From positions 1-12,861 of the forward strand of contig DATHBP010000046.1 of NCBI GenBank assembly GCA_035296085.1: DNA of 12,861 nucleotides, written 5' to 3'. Each line of letters starts with the position of its first letter. Position 1 is the stretch's first letter. Source of the DNA: DATHBP01 sp035296085. GTDB lineage: Bacteria > Actinomycetota > Actinomycetes > Propionibacteriales > Nocardioidaceae. Under the pieces are notes generated by a model that was given only the letters and a program-made list of their open reading frames with translations, was not told the origin of the DNA and did no database searches. This document shows positions 1 through 7,521 of the stretch, in pieces. The position numbers and the translations under genes are program-made.

Positions 1-1109
1 CCGCCCTCGTGCGGCACTTCACGGAGCTGCCTTCTGAGCTACCGGCGATCGTTGCCCAGCAGGGCGCGTTCGTCGTCGGGAACGCGGAGACCGACTTCGA
101 GCGTGCGATAGCGCTGCAGGACTGGTTCCGTTCCACCGGCGGGTTCACCTACTCCACCAAGCGCGCCGCCGGAAACGGCACCGAGGCGCTGACGGAGTTC
201 CTGTTCCGCGACAAGACCGGCTACTGCGAGCAGTTCGCCGCTGCCATGGCGGTGCTGGCCCGGACGATGGGCATTCCCGCCCGCGTCGCGGTCGGCTTCC
301 TCCACCCGGACAAGGTGGGCAAGAACCGGTTCGTGTTCAGCAGCCATGACCTGCACACCTGGCCCGAGCTGTACTTCCAAGGCGTCGGTTGGGTGCGCTT
401 CGAGCCGACGCCCGCCGCGCGCAGCGGCTCGGTGCCTCCCTACACCAGCGGCGCCAGCGTCAACACCCTGCCGGACCCCGACAGCATCCTGCCCGACTCG
501 AACGACAGAGCTCCCGACGTGCCGGACAACCCACGTGGCAACCTGGCCGACGCCCCGAGCGGTAACGTCGGCGCCGCGACGGAGTCGTCCTCCTCGGGCC
601 TGCGGTGGGGCGGGTGGGCGTTGCTGAGCCTCGCAGTGCTGCTGGTGCCGGCGGTCTCGCGGCTCGGTGTGCGGGCCTGGCGCTGGCGCAGGGCTGGCAG
701 CGTCGGGAACAGCCAGGCGGAGGCAGCGTGGGCAGAGCTGCGTGACAGCGCACGCGACCTCGGGCTTGCCTGGGGGGGTTCGCTCACGCCCCGAGGCACC
801 GCACGTGGCTTGGCGCCGCGACTGACGGGACGCTCCGAGGCAGCGGCGGCGCTGTCGCGTCTGGTCGCCTTCGTTGAACGGTCCCGATATGCCCGCGACC
901 CGGGCGACACCCCCAATGCCCGCAGCGATGTCAAGGCTGTGGTCGCCGCCCTGAGCGCCGGTGCGAGTCGACGCGCTCGGCTGCGCGCACACGCTGCCCC
1001 GGCTTCGCTGCTGACGAATCTGTCCGCCGGCTGGCTCGCGCGGCGGGCACGATCCGGGAACGGCCACCCCGGCACCACCGCCGGCCCCGACTTTGTCGGC
1101 GGGGTCTAG
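1..1109 (+). CDS. TgpA-family transglutaminase-like membrane protein, C-terminal part (5' end outside window)
   Basis: The reading frame is open from the left edge, so the true start and the expected N-terminal membrane helices lie outside. Numbering from the GTG at 9, the transglutaminase-like core spans about residues 25-140. It shows the nucleophile in GYCEQFA (Cys73), the histidine in LHTWPE (His116) and the acidic third position in RFEPTP (Glu132). A low-complexity Pro/Ser/Asp linker (about 138-197) leads to one hydrophobic helix (about 200-220) followed by basic residues, then a DUF4129-like tail (WAELRDSARDLGL, about 235-320). This is the usual TgpA layout, with an extracytoplasmic catalytic domain between membrane segments. 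In actinobacteria such genes commonly sit beside MoxR and DUF58 genes; those would lie to the left and are not visible. The physiological substrate is not known from sequence; a role in envelope or surface-protein processing is inference. The stop overlaps the stop of the convergent DUF3040 gene. Confidence 0.9.
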   Translation, partial: ALVRHFTELPSELPAIVAQQGAFVVGNAETDFERAIALQDWFRSTGGFTYSTKRAAGNGTEALTEFLFRDKTGYCEQFAAAMAVLARTMGIPARVAVGFLHPDKVGKNRFVFSSHDLHTWPELYFQGVGWVRFEPTPAARSGSVPPYTSGASVNTLPDPDSILPDSNDRAPDVPDNPRGNLADAPSGNVGAATESSSSGLRWGGWALLSLAVLLVPAVSRLGVRAWRWRRAGSVGNSQAEAAWAELRDSARDLGLAWGGSLTPRGTARGLAPRLTGRSEAAAALSRLVAFVERSRYARDPGDTPNARSDVKAVVAALSAGASRRARLRAHAAPASLLTNLSAGWLARRARSGNGHPGTTAGPDFVGGV

Positions 1110-1516
1110 AAGCCCGACTCGCGTCGCCGGCGCCAGCGTTCTTCGAGCCGATCCATGAAGCCCGTGGAACCGCGGCCCGGGCGCGAGCTGCTCGTCGCGC
1201 GAGCGCGGCGAGGGCTCGCGCCCGCCGAATGCGGACTCTCGGGCTCCGCCACCCGTCGCCAGTAGGTGAGAGCCACATAGGCAGAGGCCAACATCACGAC
1301 GAAGCCGACCACGCTGACCAGGGTGCGCGGCAGGATCACACCCGCCATCAGCAACGCCACACCCACCACGAAGCCGACGGTGCCGAGGGCGGCGCGACGA
1401 CGGTTGTGGGAGCGAAGGCTGGTGCCTCTGAGCGCGGAGGCGAACTTCGGGTACTCGTCGGCGAGGGCTCGTTCCATCTGCTCGAGCAGACGCTGCTCGT
1501 CCTCTGAGAGCGGCAC
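1106..1516 (-). CDS. DUF3040 small membrane protein
   Basis: This is a 136-aa protein beginning VPLSEDEQRLLEQMERAL, the conserved DUF3040 N-terminus (LSExEQRxLxQxExAL...DPKFASALRG type). Two adjacent transmembrane helices lie at about residues 44-64 and 66-86, and a basic cytoplasmic-like tail ends DRLEERWRRRRE. The GTG start at 1516 is preferred over an ATG 29 codons upstream. Family homology begins exactly there, and a GGAGG ribosome-binding site (1524-1528) lies 7 nt before it. DUF3040 proteins are widespread in actinobacteria, often near cell-wall/division loci, and their function is unknown. The gene converges on the TgpA-like gene with a 4-nt overlap and is divergent from the L,D-transpeptidase gene. 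Confidence 0.92.
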   Translation of the reverse strand: MPLSEDEQRLLEQMERALADEYPKFASALRGTSLRSHNRRRAALGTVGFVVGVALLMAGVILPRTLVSVVGFVVMLASAYVALTYWRRVAEPESPHSAGASPRRARATSSSRPGRGSTGFMDRLEERWRRRRESGF

Positions 1517-1523
1517 CGTCCAA

Positions 1524-1528
1524 CCTCC
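1524..1528 (-). promoter_or_regulatory. Shine-Dalgarno site of the DUF3040 gene
   Basis: The minus strand reads GGAGG, 7 nt before the GTG at 1516. This site decides the start codon in favour of GTG over the upstream ATG at 1603. Confidence 0.75.
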
Positions 1529-1557
1529 CGCCCACGCTGGCGACGTAGAAAGAAGCC

Positions 1558-1586
1558 AGTCTAGGCGCGGGTCGTTCAGCGGGAAA
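1558..1586 (-). promoter_or_regulatory. Possible promoter of the DUF3040 gene
   Basis: On the minus strand a TAGACT hexamer (1558-1563, matching TANNNT) has a weak -35-like TTTCCC (1581-1586) 17 nt upstream. A transcript starting about 7 nt downstream would have a leader of roughly 35 nt carrying the GGAGG site. The -35 match is poor, so this is tentative. Confidence 0.35.
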
Positions 1587-1644
1587 CCCGTGCTGTGCAT
1601 CAACGGCCGAAGGGCACCGGCGACGCCGCGGGCGGCGCAGCCGT

Positions 1645-1650
1645 TACACT
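1645..1650 (+). promoter_or_regulatory. -10 element of the L,D-transpeptidase gene, leaderless arrangement
   Basis: TACACT (TANNNT) ends 6 nt before the GTG start codon at 1657, so transcription would begin at or next to the start codon. No Shine-Dalgarno sequence precedes the GTG, which fits a leaderless mRNA. No convincing -35 hexamer is visible. Confidence 0.5.
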
Positions 1651-1656
1651 TCGTCG

Positions 1657-2436
1657 GTGAACCGGCTCCCGGCCCTGGTTGGCTTCCTCGCCCTCGTCGT
1701 GAGCGCGTCCACGCTGGTCACACCAGCGCACGCCGGACCACCCGACTCCTCCTCGTCGAGTGCCGCCGTGGCCGGGGGGCGACAGTGGAGCATGCTCGAC
1801 CGGTTCGCGCGCGAAGCTGGGCGGGAAGGCGACGCCGACTCGGGCACGTACTACCCCACCATCGAGCACATCCGCGAGCTGCAGTACCGGCTGCGCTGGG
1901 CGGGGGTCTACACCGGACCGGTCACCGGCTACTTCGGCGGCCTGACACGGGAAGCGGTGAAGCGGTTTCAGACTCGGGCCCGCCTCCCGGTCACCGGGGT
2001 GGCCACCCACGCAACCTGGGAGCGGTTGATCCCACGCACCCTGCGAGGCAAGGCGGCCATCCGGCCGCAGTGCCGCGGCGAGGGGTGGAACCTCTGCTAT
2101 GACCGGGCCCGCCATCAGGTGACGCTGTGGCGGGCGGGCAGCTTGTGGAACGCCTGGCTGGTCCGCGGCGGTCGCCGCGGCTTGGAGACTCGAACCGGCA
2201 TCTTCGGTGTCTACTGGCGGGACCGGGACCACATCAGCGGGCTGTACGGAACGCCGATGCCCTACAGCCAGTTCTTCTTCCGCGGCCAGGCTTTCCATGG
2301 CTCGCCCTTTATGGTCGACCCGTTCGTCGGCCACAGCCACGGCTGCGTCAACATGTACATCGAAGACTCCCGCCAGCTGTGGAAGCTCACGGCCGGCAAG
2401 CGGGTTGACGTGCGAATCTATGGGGCCTGGGACTAG
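1657..2436 (+). CDS. Secreted L,D-transpeptidase (YkuD) with peptidoglycan-binding domain
   Basis: This 259-aa protein has a signal peptide: basic MNR, a hydrophobic core, and an AHA cleavage site after residue 26. A Ser/Gly-rich linker follows, then a PG_binding_1-type repeat at about 67-125 (ELQYRLRWAGVYTGPVTG...TREAVKRFQ). The catalytic YkuD domain spans about 150-257. Its signature is His214 in FHGSP and SHGCVNM with nucleophile Cys230, matching the SHGC-h-N form of the L,D-transpeptidase motif. The family makes 3->3 peptidoglycan cross-links or attaches proteins to wall peptides outside the membrane. The GTG at 1657 is chosen because the signal peptide begins there and a -10 box sits just upstream. 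The gene is divergent from DUF3040 and convergent with dinB (34-bp gap). Which wall reaction it catalyses cannot be told from sequence. Confidence 0.92.
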   Translation: MNRLPALVGFLALVVSASTLVTPAHAGPPDSSSSSAAVAGGRQWSMLDRFAREAGREGDADSGTYYPTIEHIRELQYRLRWAGVYTGPVTGYFGGLTREAVKRFQTRARLPVTGVATHATWERLIPRTLRGKAAIRPQCRGEGWNLCYDRARHQVTLWRAGSLWNAWLVRGGRRGLETRTGIFGVYWRDRDHISGLYGTPMPYSQFFFRGQAFHGSPFMVDPFVGHSHGCVNMYIEDSRQLWKLTAGKRVDVRIYGAWD

Positions 2437-2470
2437 CGCAGCATCCCCGCTGGCGTCGACTGACCTCGGC

Positions 2471-3673
2471 TCAGCCGGCGTCGAGCAGGCGAGCCGGAGT
2501 GACGGCATCCCGGCCAAATCTGCGGACGGCCTTGTCCACCGCGCGCTCGGCTTCGGACCAGCCGCTCTCCCGGGCGTCGAGCTCGAGCTGGCGATGCGCG
2601 GTGCATGCCTCCACCAGCCCTTCGAGCCGTACGCCCACCAGCCGGATCCGCGCTCGCTGGAGGCCAAGCGCCGCATAGAGCTGGGTCGCGGTGGTGTAGA
2701 TCTCCGCCGTCACATCGGTCGGGTCACGCAACGTCCGTGAGCGGGTGATCGTGGTGAAGTCGGCGAAGCGCACCTTGATCGTGACCGTGCGTCCGGCTAC
2801 CCCGGCGGCACGCAGCCGGGCGCCCACCTTCGTGGAGAGCCGAAGTAGCTCGCGGAGCACCACAGCGGGGTCGTCGGTGTCCCGGCCGAACGTCTCGTCA
2901 GATCCCACGCTGCGCTCGGGCTCGTCGGGACCTCGTCGCGACAGAACTGCCCGGTCGTCGACGCCCCAAGCCAGCGCGTGCAACGACGTCGCGAGCGCCG
3001 TGCCGAGTGCCCGGCGCAATGTAGGCAGCGGGGTGTGCGCGAGGTCGGCCACCGAATAGAGGCCCAGCCGGTGCAGCGCCGCCGCGGTCTTCTCCCCCAC
3101 CCCCCACAGCTCCTCGACGGGAAGCGGATGCAAGAACGCCGTCGTGCCGTTGCGGGGAACCACGACGACCCCGTCGGGTTTCGCAGCTCGGGAGGCCAGC
3201 TTGGCGACATGCTTGCTGGCCGCGACCCCCACTGAACAGCAGATCCCTTGCTCGTCGACGATGCGGGCACGCAGGTGCTCGGCCACCTCGCGCGGCGAGC
3301 CGAGCCGGCGACGAGCACCGCTGACGTCGAGGAACGCCTCGTCGAGCGAGAGCACCTCGACCAGCGGGGTGACGCTGCGAAAGATCTCCATGACCGCCGC
3401 CGACACCGCACTGAAGCTGGCGAAGTCGGGCGCGAGCACGCTGGCGTGCGGACACAGCCGGCGGGCCCGGGTCATCGGCATCGCCGAGCGGACGCCGCAC
3501 AGCCTTGCCGGGTAGCTGGCAGACAGGACCACCCCCCGCTGCCCCCCGCCTACGATGACTGCGCGGTTGTGCAGCTCGGGCCGGTCACGCACGGCCACCG
3601 AGGCATAGAACGCATCCATGTCGGCATGCAGGATGGGACAGTCGGCATCGTCTGGGGCGCTGAGCGCGGTCAC
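2471..3673 (-). CDS. dinB: Y-family DNA polymerase IV (DinB), catalytically intact
   Basis: This 400-aa protein starts at a GTG that overlaps the dnaE2 stop (GTGA), with GGGGAG 9 nt upstream (3683-3688). An ATG at 3703 would add 10 residues and overlap dnaE2 by 34 nt, and is less likely. From the GTG, the palm motif HADMDAFYASV (16-26) carries catalytic Asp18 and putative steric-gate Tyr23, and SLDEAFLDV (109-117) carries Asp111/Glu112. A GVGEKTAAAL helix-hairpin-helix and the little-finger domain follow. QLELD at 362-366 sits where the beta-clamp-binding motif usually lies, but lacks the usual terminal Phe/Trp. The intact acidic triad separates it from ImuB, the inactive Y-family paralogue normally encoded with DnaE2. 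It is the last gene of a LexA-boxed operon with DUF6504 and dnaE2, so a damage-induced translesion role is likely. Confidence 0.93.
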   Translation of the reverse strand: MTALSAPDDADCPILHADMDAFYASVAVRDRPELHNRAVIVGGGQRGVVLSASYPARLCGVRSAMPMTRARRLCPHASVLAPDFASFSAVSAAVMEIFRSVTPLVEVLSLDEAFLDVSGARRRLGSPREVAEHLRARIVDEQGICCSVGVAASKHVAKLASRAAKPDGVVVVPRNGTTAFLHPLPVEELWGVGEKTAAALHRLGLYSVADLAHTPLPTLRRALGTALATSLHALAWGVDDRAVLSRRGPDEPERSVGSDETFGRDTDDPAVVLRELLRLSTKVGARLRAAGVAGRTVTIKVRFADFTTITRSRTLRDPTDVTAEIYTTATQLYAALGLQRARIRLVGVRLEGLVEACTAHRQLELDARESGWSEAERAVDKAVRRFGRDAVTPARLLDAG

Positions 3674-6600
3674 TGCCCGGAGCTCCCCGGACTGGCGTGC
3701 CACAGCTTGCGTGGCGCGCTCTTGGCGTCCTCACCGGCCGGGCGGATGTCGGCGTAGGGCGACTGGCGGAACCCACTGGGGTGGACCAGCACGCGTCGCC
3801 GGCCCATCCCACCCGCCGTGGCTCCTCCGCCGGCGTCGCTCTCCCCCGGCGCGACGAAAGCCGGTGGGGCCATCACCGGCCGGGTCGACCGGCTCTCGGC
3901 GGCACCGTGCACCGCCTGCTCACCTGTCTCTACCCCGAAGCCGGCCGGCAGTCGCTGCATCGTCTCGCGAACGGCCGCTAGTCCCTGCGCGCTCCAGACC
4001 TGATGGAGCTCGGGCAGACCCCAGCACCCCGTGGCGCGCACGGAGACACCCCGGGGACCGGTTCGGCGAAGCTCACCACGCACCACCAGCAGCCAGGAAT
4101 GGAACAGCGTGGACGCGTACGGGCCTTGCGCGTCTTCGAAGAACGTCGCATCGACCGGGCCGGTGGCGTCATCGAGCGTGAGGAAGACGACACGCCGTCC
4201 CGACCTGACCGGTGGAGTCTGGGTGGCTACCTTGACTCCGGCCACCAACAGCTCCGACCGGCTGCGACGAGCCAGCAGGTCGCCGGCGCGGGTCACTCCC
4301 AAGGCGTCGAGGAGCGGAGTGTAGAAATCCACGACATGCCGGCTTACGTCGAGGCCGAGGATCTCCAGCTCGGCGCGCACCCGCTCGGCCCCGGTCATCT
4401 CCGGCAGCCCGCTGGCCTCGGCCTCTCCGGGTGCGTCGCCGAGGTCGAAGGCGAGCTGGACGGAGCTCACCGGCACTACCGGCCGGGGGGCGACCGACTG
4501 GGCGGCTGCGCGCTCGCGCACGCTCAGGGCGGTGCCGGACTGCTCGCCCGCTGGTGCGGGTGTGCGGCGGCGGACGGCGGGCGTGGCGCGCTCGGCTGCG
4601 CGGCTCCACCGGTCGAGCTCGAGGACCTGCAGCAACAGGTCGCGCCGGGTCACCGTGCCCCGCCGGCGCACCGGCACCGGCGAACCGATCCCGTAGAGGG
4701 AGTCGAAGGCGCCGGCCAAGACCAGCCGTTCGGTGACCGGTCGAGACACCCGGGCGCGGTGCCAGAAGTCGGTGAGCGAGTGGTAGGGACGCCCAGCCAC
4801 GATGCGCTCCACCTCGACGTCGAGGATGCCCTTCACCTCGGAGAGCGAGAGCCGGATGCCGTAGGCCCGGCCGTCGGGCAGCCCCGGCGCAGGCCGTTGG
4901 CGCGGCGGTTGCCCCAGCACCTCCGGCGGCGGTTCGTCGTAGGCCCCCACCTTCTCGACTCGATAGACAGCCTCGGAGGCGTTGACGTCGAGCGCGAGCA
5001 CGGCGATCCCGAGCTGGCGGGCGTCGTCGAGGATCAGCCGCTTGGGATACATCCCCGGATCGTGGGTGAGCACCCCGGCCAGGAACGCGGCCGGATGGTG
5101 GGCCTTCAGCCATGCGGACTGGTAGGTGGGTAAGGCGAACGCGGCGGCGTGTGCCTTGCAGAAGCCGAACGACGCGAACGCCTCGAGCACGCCCCACACT
5201 GCCCGCACGGTTGCCTCGTCGTATCCCCGGCCCAGCGCCCGGGGGAAGAACCACACCCGCACGTCTTCCTTCCCGGCGTGGTCGCCGAGAGCACGACGTG
5301 CCTCGTCGGCCTCGGCCAGCGAGCAGCCGGTGAGGATCGCGATGATCTCGAGCACCTGCTCGTGGAACACCACGACCCCACCGGTGTCTTCGAGGAACGG
5401 CACGAGGTCGGGATGGAGGTACTGCGGGACGTCCCAGCCTTGCCTTGCCCGCAGGAACGGCGTGACCATGTCGCTCTTGACCGGCCCGGGCCGAAACAGC
5501 GAGATGTCGATGACGATGTCGTCGAAGGTCTCTGGGCCGAACTTGCCCACCAGCTCGCGCTGGCCCGGTGACTCGATCTGGAAGCAGCCGAGCGTCTTCG
5601 CCTGTTTGATCAGCTCGAACGTCGCCGGATCGTCGAACGGCACCTGGCTGCGGTCGTCGAGGTCGACCTCCACTTCGTCGACGCGGGCGATCTCGGTGAC
5701 CGCATGCGCCATCGCCGACTGCATGCGGATGCCGAGCACGTCGAGCTTGAGCAAGCCGAGGTCCTCGACGTCGTCCTTGTCGAACTGGCTCATCGGGAAT
5801 CCTGCGTAGCTCGCCTCCACCGGCGTCCGGTCGAGCAGCGTCGCATCGGAGAGCAGCACGCCGCACGGGTGCAACGCGATGTGGCGCGGTAGCCCGTCGA
5901 GCTTCTCGGCAAGGCGGAACAGCAGGTCGAGCCGCTGCTCGCCGAGCCCGGAGGCACGTAGCTCGGGCAGCTCGCGCAGCGCGGCCCGGGCGTCCTTGGC
6001 ACGGATGTGCGGGAAGGCCTTGGCGATCGCGTCGATCTCACCGACAGGCATGCCCAGTGCGGCGCCGACGTCGCGGATCGCGTGCCGAACCCGGTAGGTC
6101 TCCATCATCGACACACACGTGCAGCGCTCGGTGCCGTAACGGTCGAGGATGAGCTCATAGACCTCGGTACGGCGAGCGGACTCGACGTCGATGTCGATGT
6201 CGGGAAGGGCCTGGCGAAGCGGGGAGAGGAACCTCTCCATCCGCAACCGATGGCGGATCGGGTCGACTCCGGAGACCTCGAGCAGGTAGTTGACGATGCT
6301 GCCGGCACCCGAGCCGCGAGCCGCGCACCGGACCTGGGAGGCGCGGATCAGGTCACAGACGTCGGCGACGGTGATGAAGTAGGACGCATACCCGAGCTGG
6401 GCGATGACGGCAAGCTCGTCGTCGAGCCGGTCGAGTACCTCTCGCCCCGCCGATGCATAGCGGCGACCGATGCCGGCGAGGCAGCGAGCGCGCAGCAACC
6501 CGTCAGCATCGCCTGCGTCCACCGCCTCCCCGCGCAGGTCGGGAAAGTGCACCTCGCCCAGCCCGAGGTCGTTTCGCGGGTCGACCGCACACCGCTCGGC

Positions 6601-7512
6601 AACGGTCCGGGTGTGCGCCAGCAGCCGCGAGCTCTCGCGCGGGTCGAGCCCGGCCAGCCGGCACACTTCTTCGGCGACTTCGGCCATCTGCTTGCCCGAC
6701 TTCAAGAACCCCTCGGCGTTGCCCCGCTCGACATGGCGGGCGTCGAGGGGCACGAGGCGGCGTACGGCATCGAGCACGTCGACGGTGGGCGCGTCGAGCT
6801 GGTCGGCGTAGCGGACCTGGTTGGTCAGCACCATCCCCAGCCGCTCAGCCCGGGCCAGCGTGACCAGCCGGGCAGCGAAAGCGCTCGAGCCTGGCCCATC
6901 GCCGGCCCCTCGGTGCGAGGCAACCTCGACGAGCAGGTCGGAGCTGCCGACAACCTCGCGCCAGTGCCGGGCCACCGCGCGTGCCAGGTCCGTCCGGCGC
7001 ACGGTGAGCGCTCGACCCACCTCGGATGCAGGGCCGAGCAGCACGAGGACGTCCTTGCCGGCGGTGTGCTCGGCGACCAGGTCGAGGGTGGACACCGGGG
7101 CTCCGCGCTCGCCCCGCAGGTGGGTGGCCGAGACCAGCCGGCACAGCGCCGCCCAACCTTGTTTGCTCTGGGCCAGCAGGCTGACCCGCGGCAGCCAGGG
7201 GTCGCGGTAGCTGCCTCCCCGCGCCGGGGTAGTCCGAGCCGGCGCCGCGGGGCGGCGCTCAGCCCGGCTGCATGGAGCCAGCAGCCCAGAGGGTTCGACC
7301 GCGAGGTCGACACCCAGCACCGGACGGACGCCGGCGGACAGGCACGCTTTCGCGAACCGCACCGCTCCGTACAGCCCATCGCGGTCGGTCAGCGCAAGGG
7401 TGTCCATGCCGTGGTCGACGGCTCGCTCGACCAGCGCCGCAGGAGAGGACGCCCCATAGCGCAGGGAGTACCCCGAAGCGACGTGCAGATGGACGAAGGG
7501 GTCAGCGGACAT
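3670..7512 (-). CDS. dnaE2: DnaE2-type error-prone DNA polymerase III alpha subunit
   Basis: This is a 1280-aa C-family polymerase. The N-terminal PHP domain (about 5-250) begins FVHLHVASGYSLRYG, and a Pro/Ala/Arg-rich insert lies at about 75-105. The palm motif LPDIDID (436-442) holds two catalytic Asp, and KLDVLGI (589-595) holds the third, Asp591. GCFQIES (642-648) and FHEQV (716-720) are typical of the family. A tandem HhH region is followed by a putative clamp-binding QLAFDL (1019-1024) and an OB fold (about 1085-1165). The tail ends PRKLWHASPG, as I recall for actinobacterial DnaE2 homologues. In the PHP domain TDH is TDR (Arg44) and other metal ligands appear lost, so proofreading activity is unlikely. 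The ATG at 7512 is 9 nt after the DUF6504 stop; no clear Shine-Dalgarno is seen. The overlap with dinB implies translational coupling. The main replicative DnaE should be elsewhere in the genome. Confidence 0.93.
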   Translation of the reverse strand: MSADPFVHLHVASGYSLRYGASSPAALVERAVDHGMDTLALTDRDGLYGAVRFAKACLSAGVRPVLGVDLAVEPSGLLAPCSRAERRPAAPARTTPARGGSYRDPWLPRVSLLAQSKQGWAALCRLVSATHLRGERGAPVSTLDLVAEHTAGKDVLVLLGPASEVGRALTVRRTDLARAVARHWREVVGSSDLLVEVASHRGAGDGPGSSAFAARLVTLARAERLGMVLTNQVRYADQLDAPTVDVLDAVRRLVPLDARHVERGNAEGFLKSGKQMAEVAEEVCRLAGLDPRESSRLLAHTRTVAERCAVDPRNDLGLGEVHFPDLRGEAVDAGDADGLLRARCLAGIGRRYASAGREVLDRLDDELAVIAQLGYASYFITVADVCDLIRASQVRCAARGSGAGSIVNYLLEVSGVDPIRHRLRMERFLSPLRQALPDIDIDVESARRTEVYELILDRYGTERCTCVSMMETYRVRHAIRDVGAALGMPVGEIDAIAKAFPHIRAKDARAALRELPELRASGLGEQRLDLLFRLAEKLDGLPRHIALHPCGVLLSDATLLDRTPVEASYAGFPMSQFDKDDVEDLGLLKLDVLGIRMQSAMAHAVTEIARVDEVEVDLDDRSQVPFDDPATFELIKQAKTLGCFQIESPGQRELVGKFGPETFDDIVIDISLFRPGPVKSDMVTPFLRARQGWDVPQYLHPDLVPFLEDTGGVVVFHEQVLEIIAILTGCSLAEADEARRALGDHAGKEDVRVWFFPRALGRGYDEATVRAVWGVLEAFASFGFCKAHAAAFALPTYQSAWLKAHHPAAFLAGVLTHDPGMYPKRLILDDARQLGIAVLALDVNASEAVYRVEKVGAYDEPPPEVLGQPPRQRPAPGLPDGRAYGIRLSLSEVKGILDVEVERIVAGRPYHSLTDFWHRARVSRPVTERLVLAGAFDSLYGIGSPVPVRRRGTVTRRDLLLQVLELDRWSRAAERATPAVRRRTPAPAGEQSGTALSVRERAAAQSVAPRPVVPVSSVQLAFDLGDAPGEAEASGLPEMTGAERVRAELEILGLDVSRHVVDFYTPLLDALGVTRAGDLLARRSRSELLVAGVKVATQTPPVRSGRRVVFLTLDDATGPVDATFFEDAQGPYASTLFHSWLLVVRGELRRTGPRGVSVRATGCWGLPELHQVWSAQGLAAVRETMQRLPAGFGVETGEQAVHGAAESRSTRPVMAPPAFVAPGESDAGGGATAGGMGRRRVLVHPSGFRQSPYADIRPAGEDAKSAPRKLWHASPGSSGQ
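3683..3688 (-). promoter_or_regulatory. Shine-Dalgarno site of dinB inside the dnaE2 3' end
   Basis: The minus strand reads GGGGAG, 9 nt before the GTG start at 3673. It supports that GTG, within the GTGA overlap, as the dinB start rather than the upstream ATG at 3703. Confidence 0.55.
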
Positions 7513-7521
7513 GGCACCCGC

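Noticed and set aside
39..1535. 498-codon minus-strand frame over the TgpA-like and DUF3040 genes
   Set aside because: It overlaps two well-supported genes, and its translation has no domain features.
2437..2470. Terminator between the convergent L,D-transpeptidase and dinB genes
   Set aside because: Only a 4-bp CGGC-tca-GCCG symmetry over the dinB stop (2467-2477) is seen; it is too weak to call.
3670..3703. ATG at 3703 as the dinB start
   Set aside because: It would overlap dnaE2 by 34 nt. The GTG at 3673 forms a classic GTGA stop/start overlap and has GGGGAG at good spacing.
4003..5866. Other long frames opposite or out of phase with dnaE2 (4003-5133 plus; 4169-5866 minus)
   Set aside because: Low-complexity Arg/Ala/Gly/Pro translations with no recognisable motif, fully inside dnaE2.
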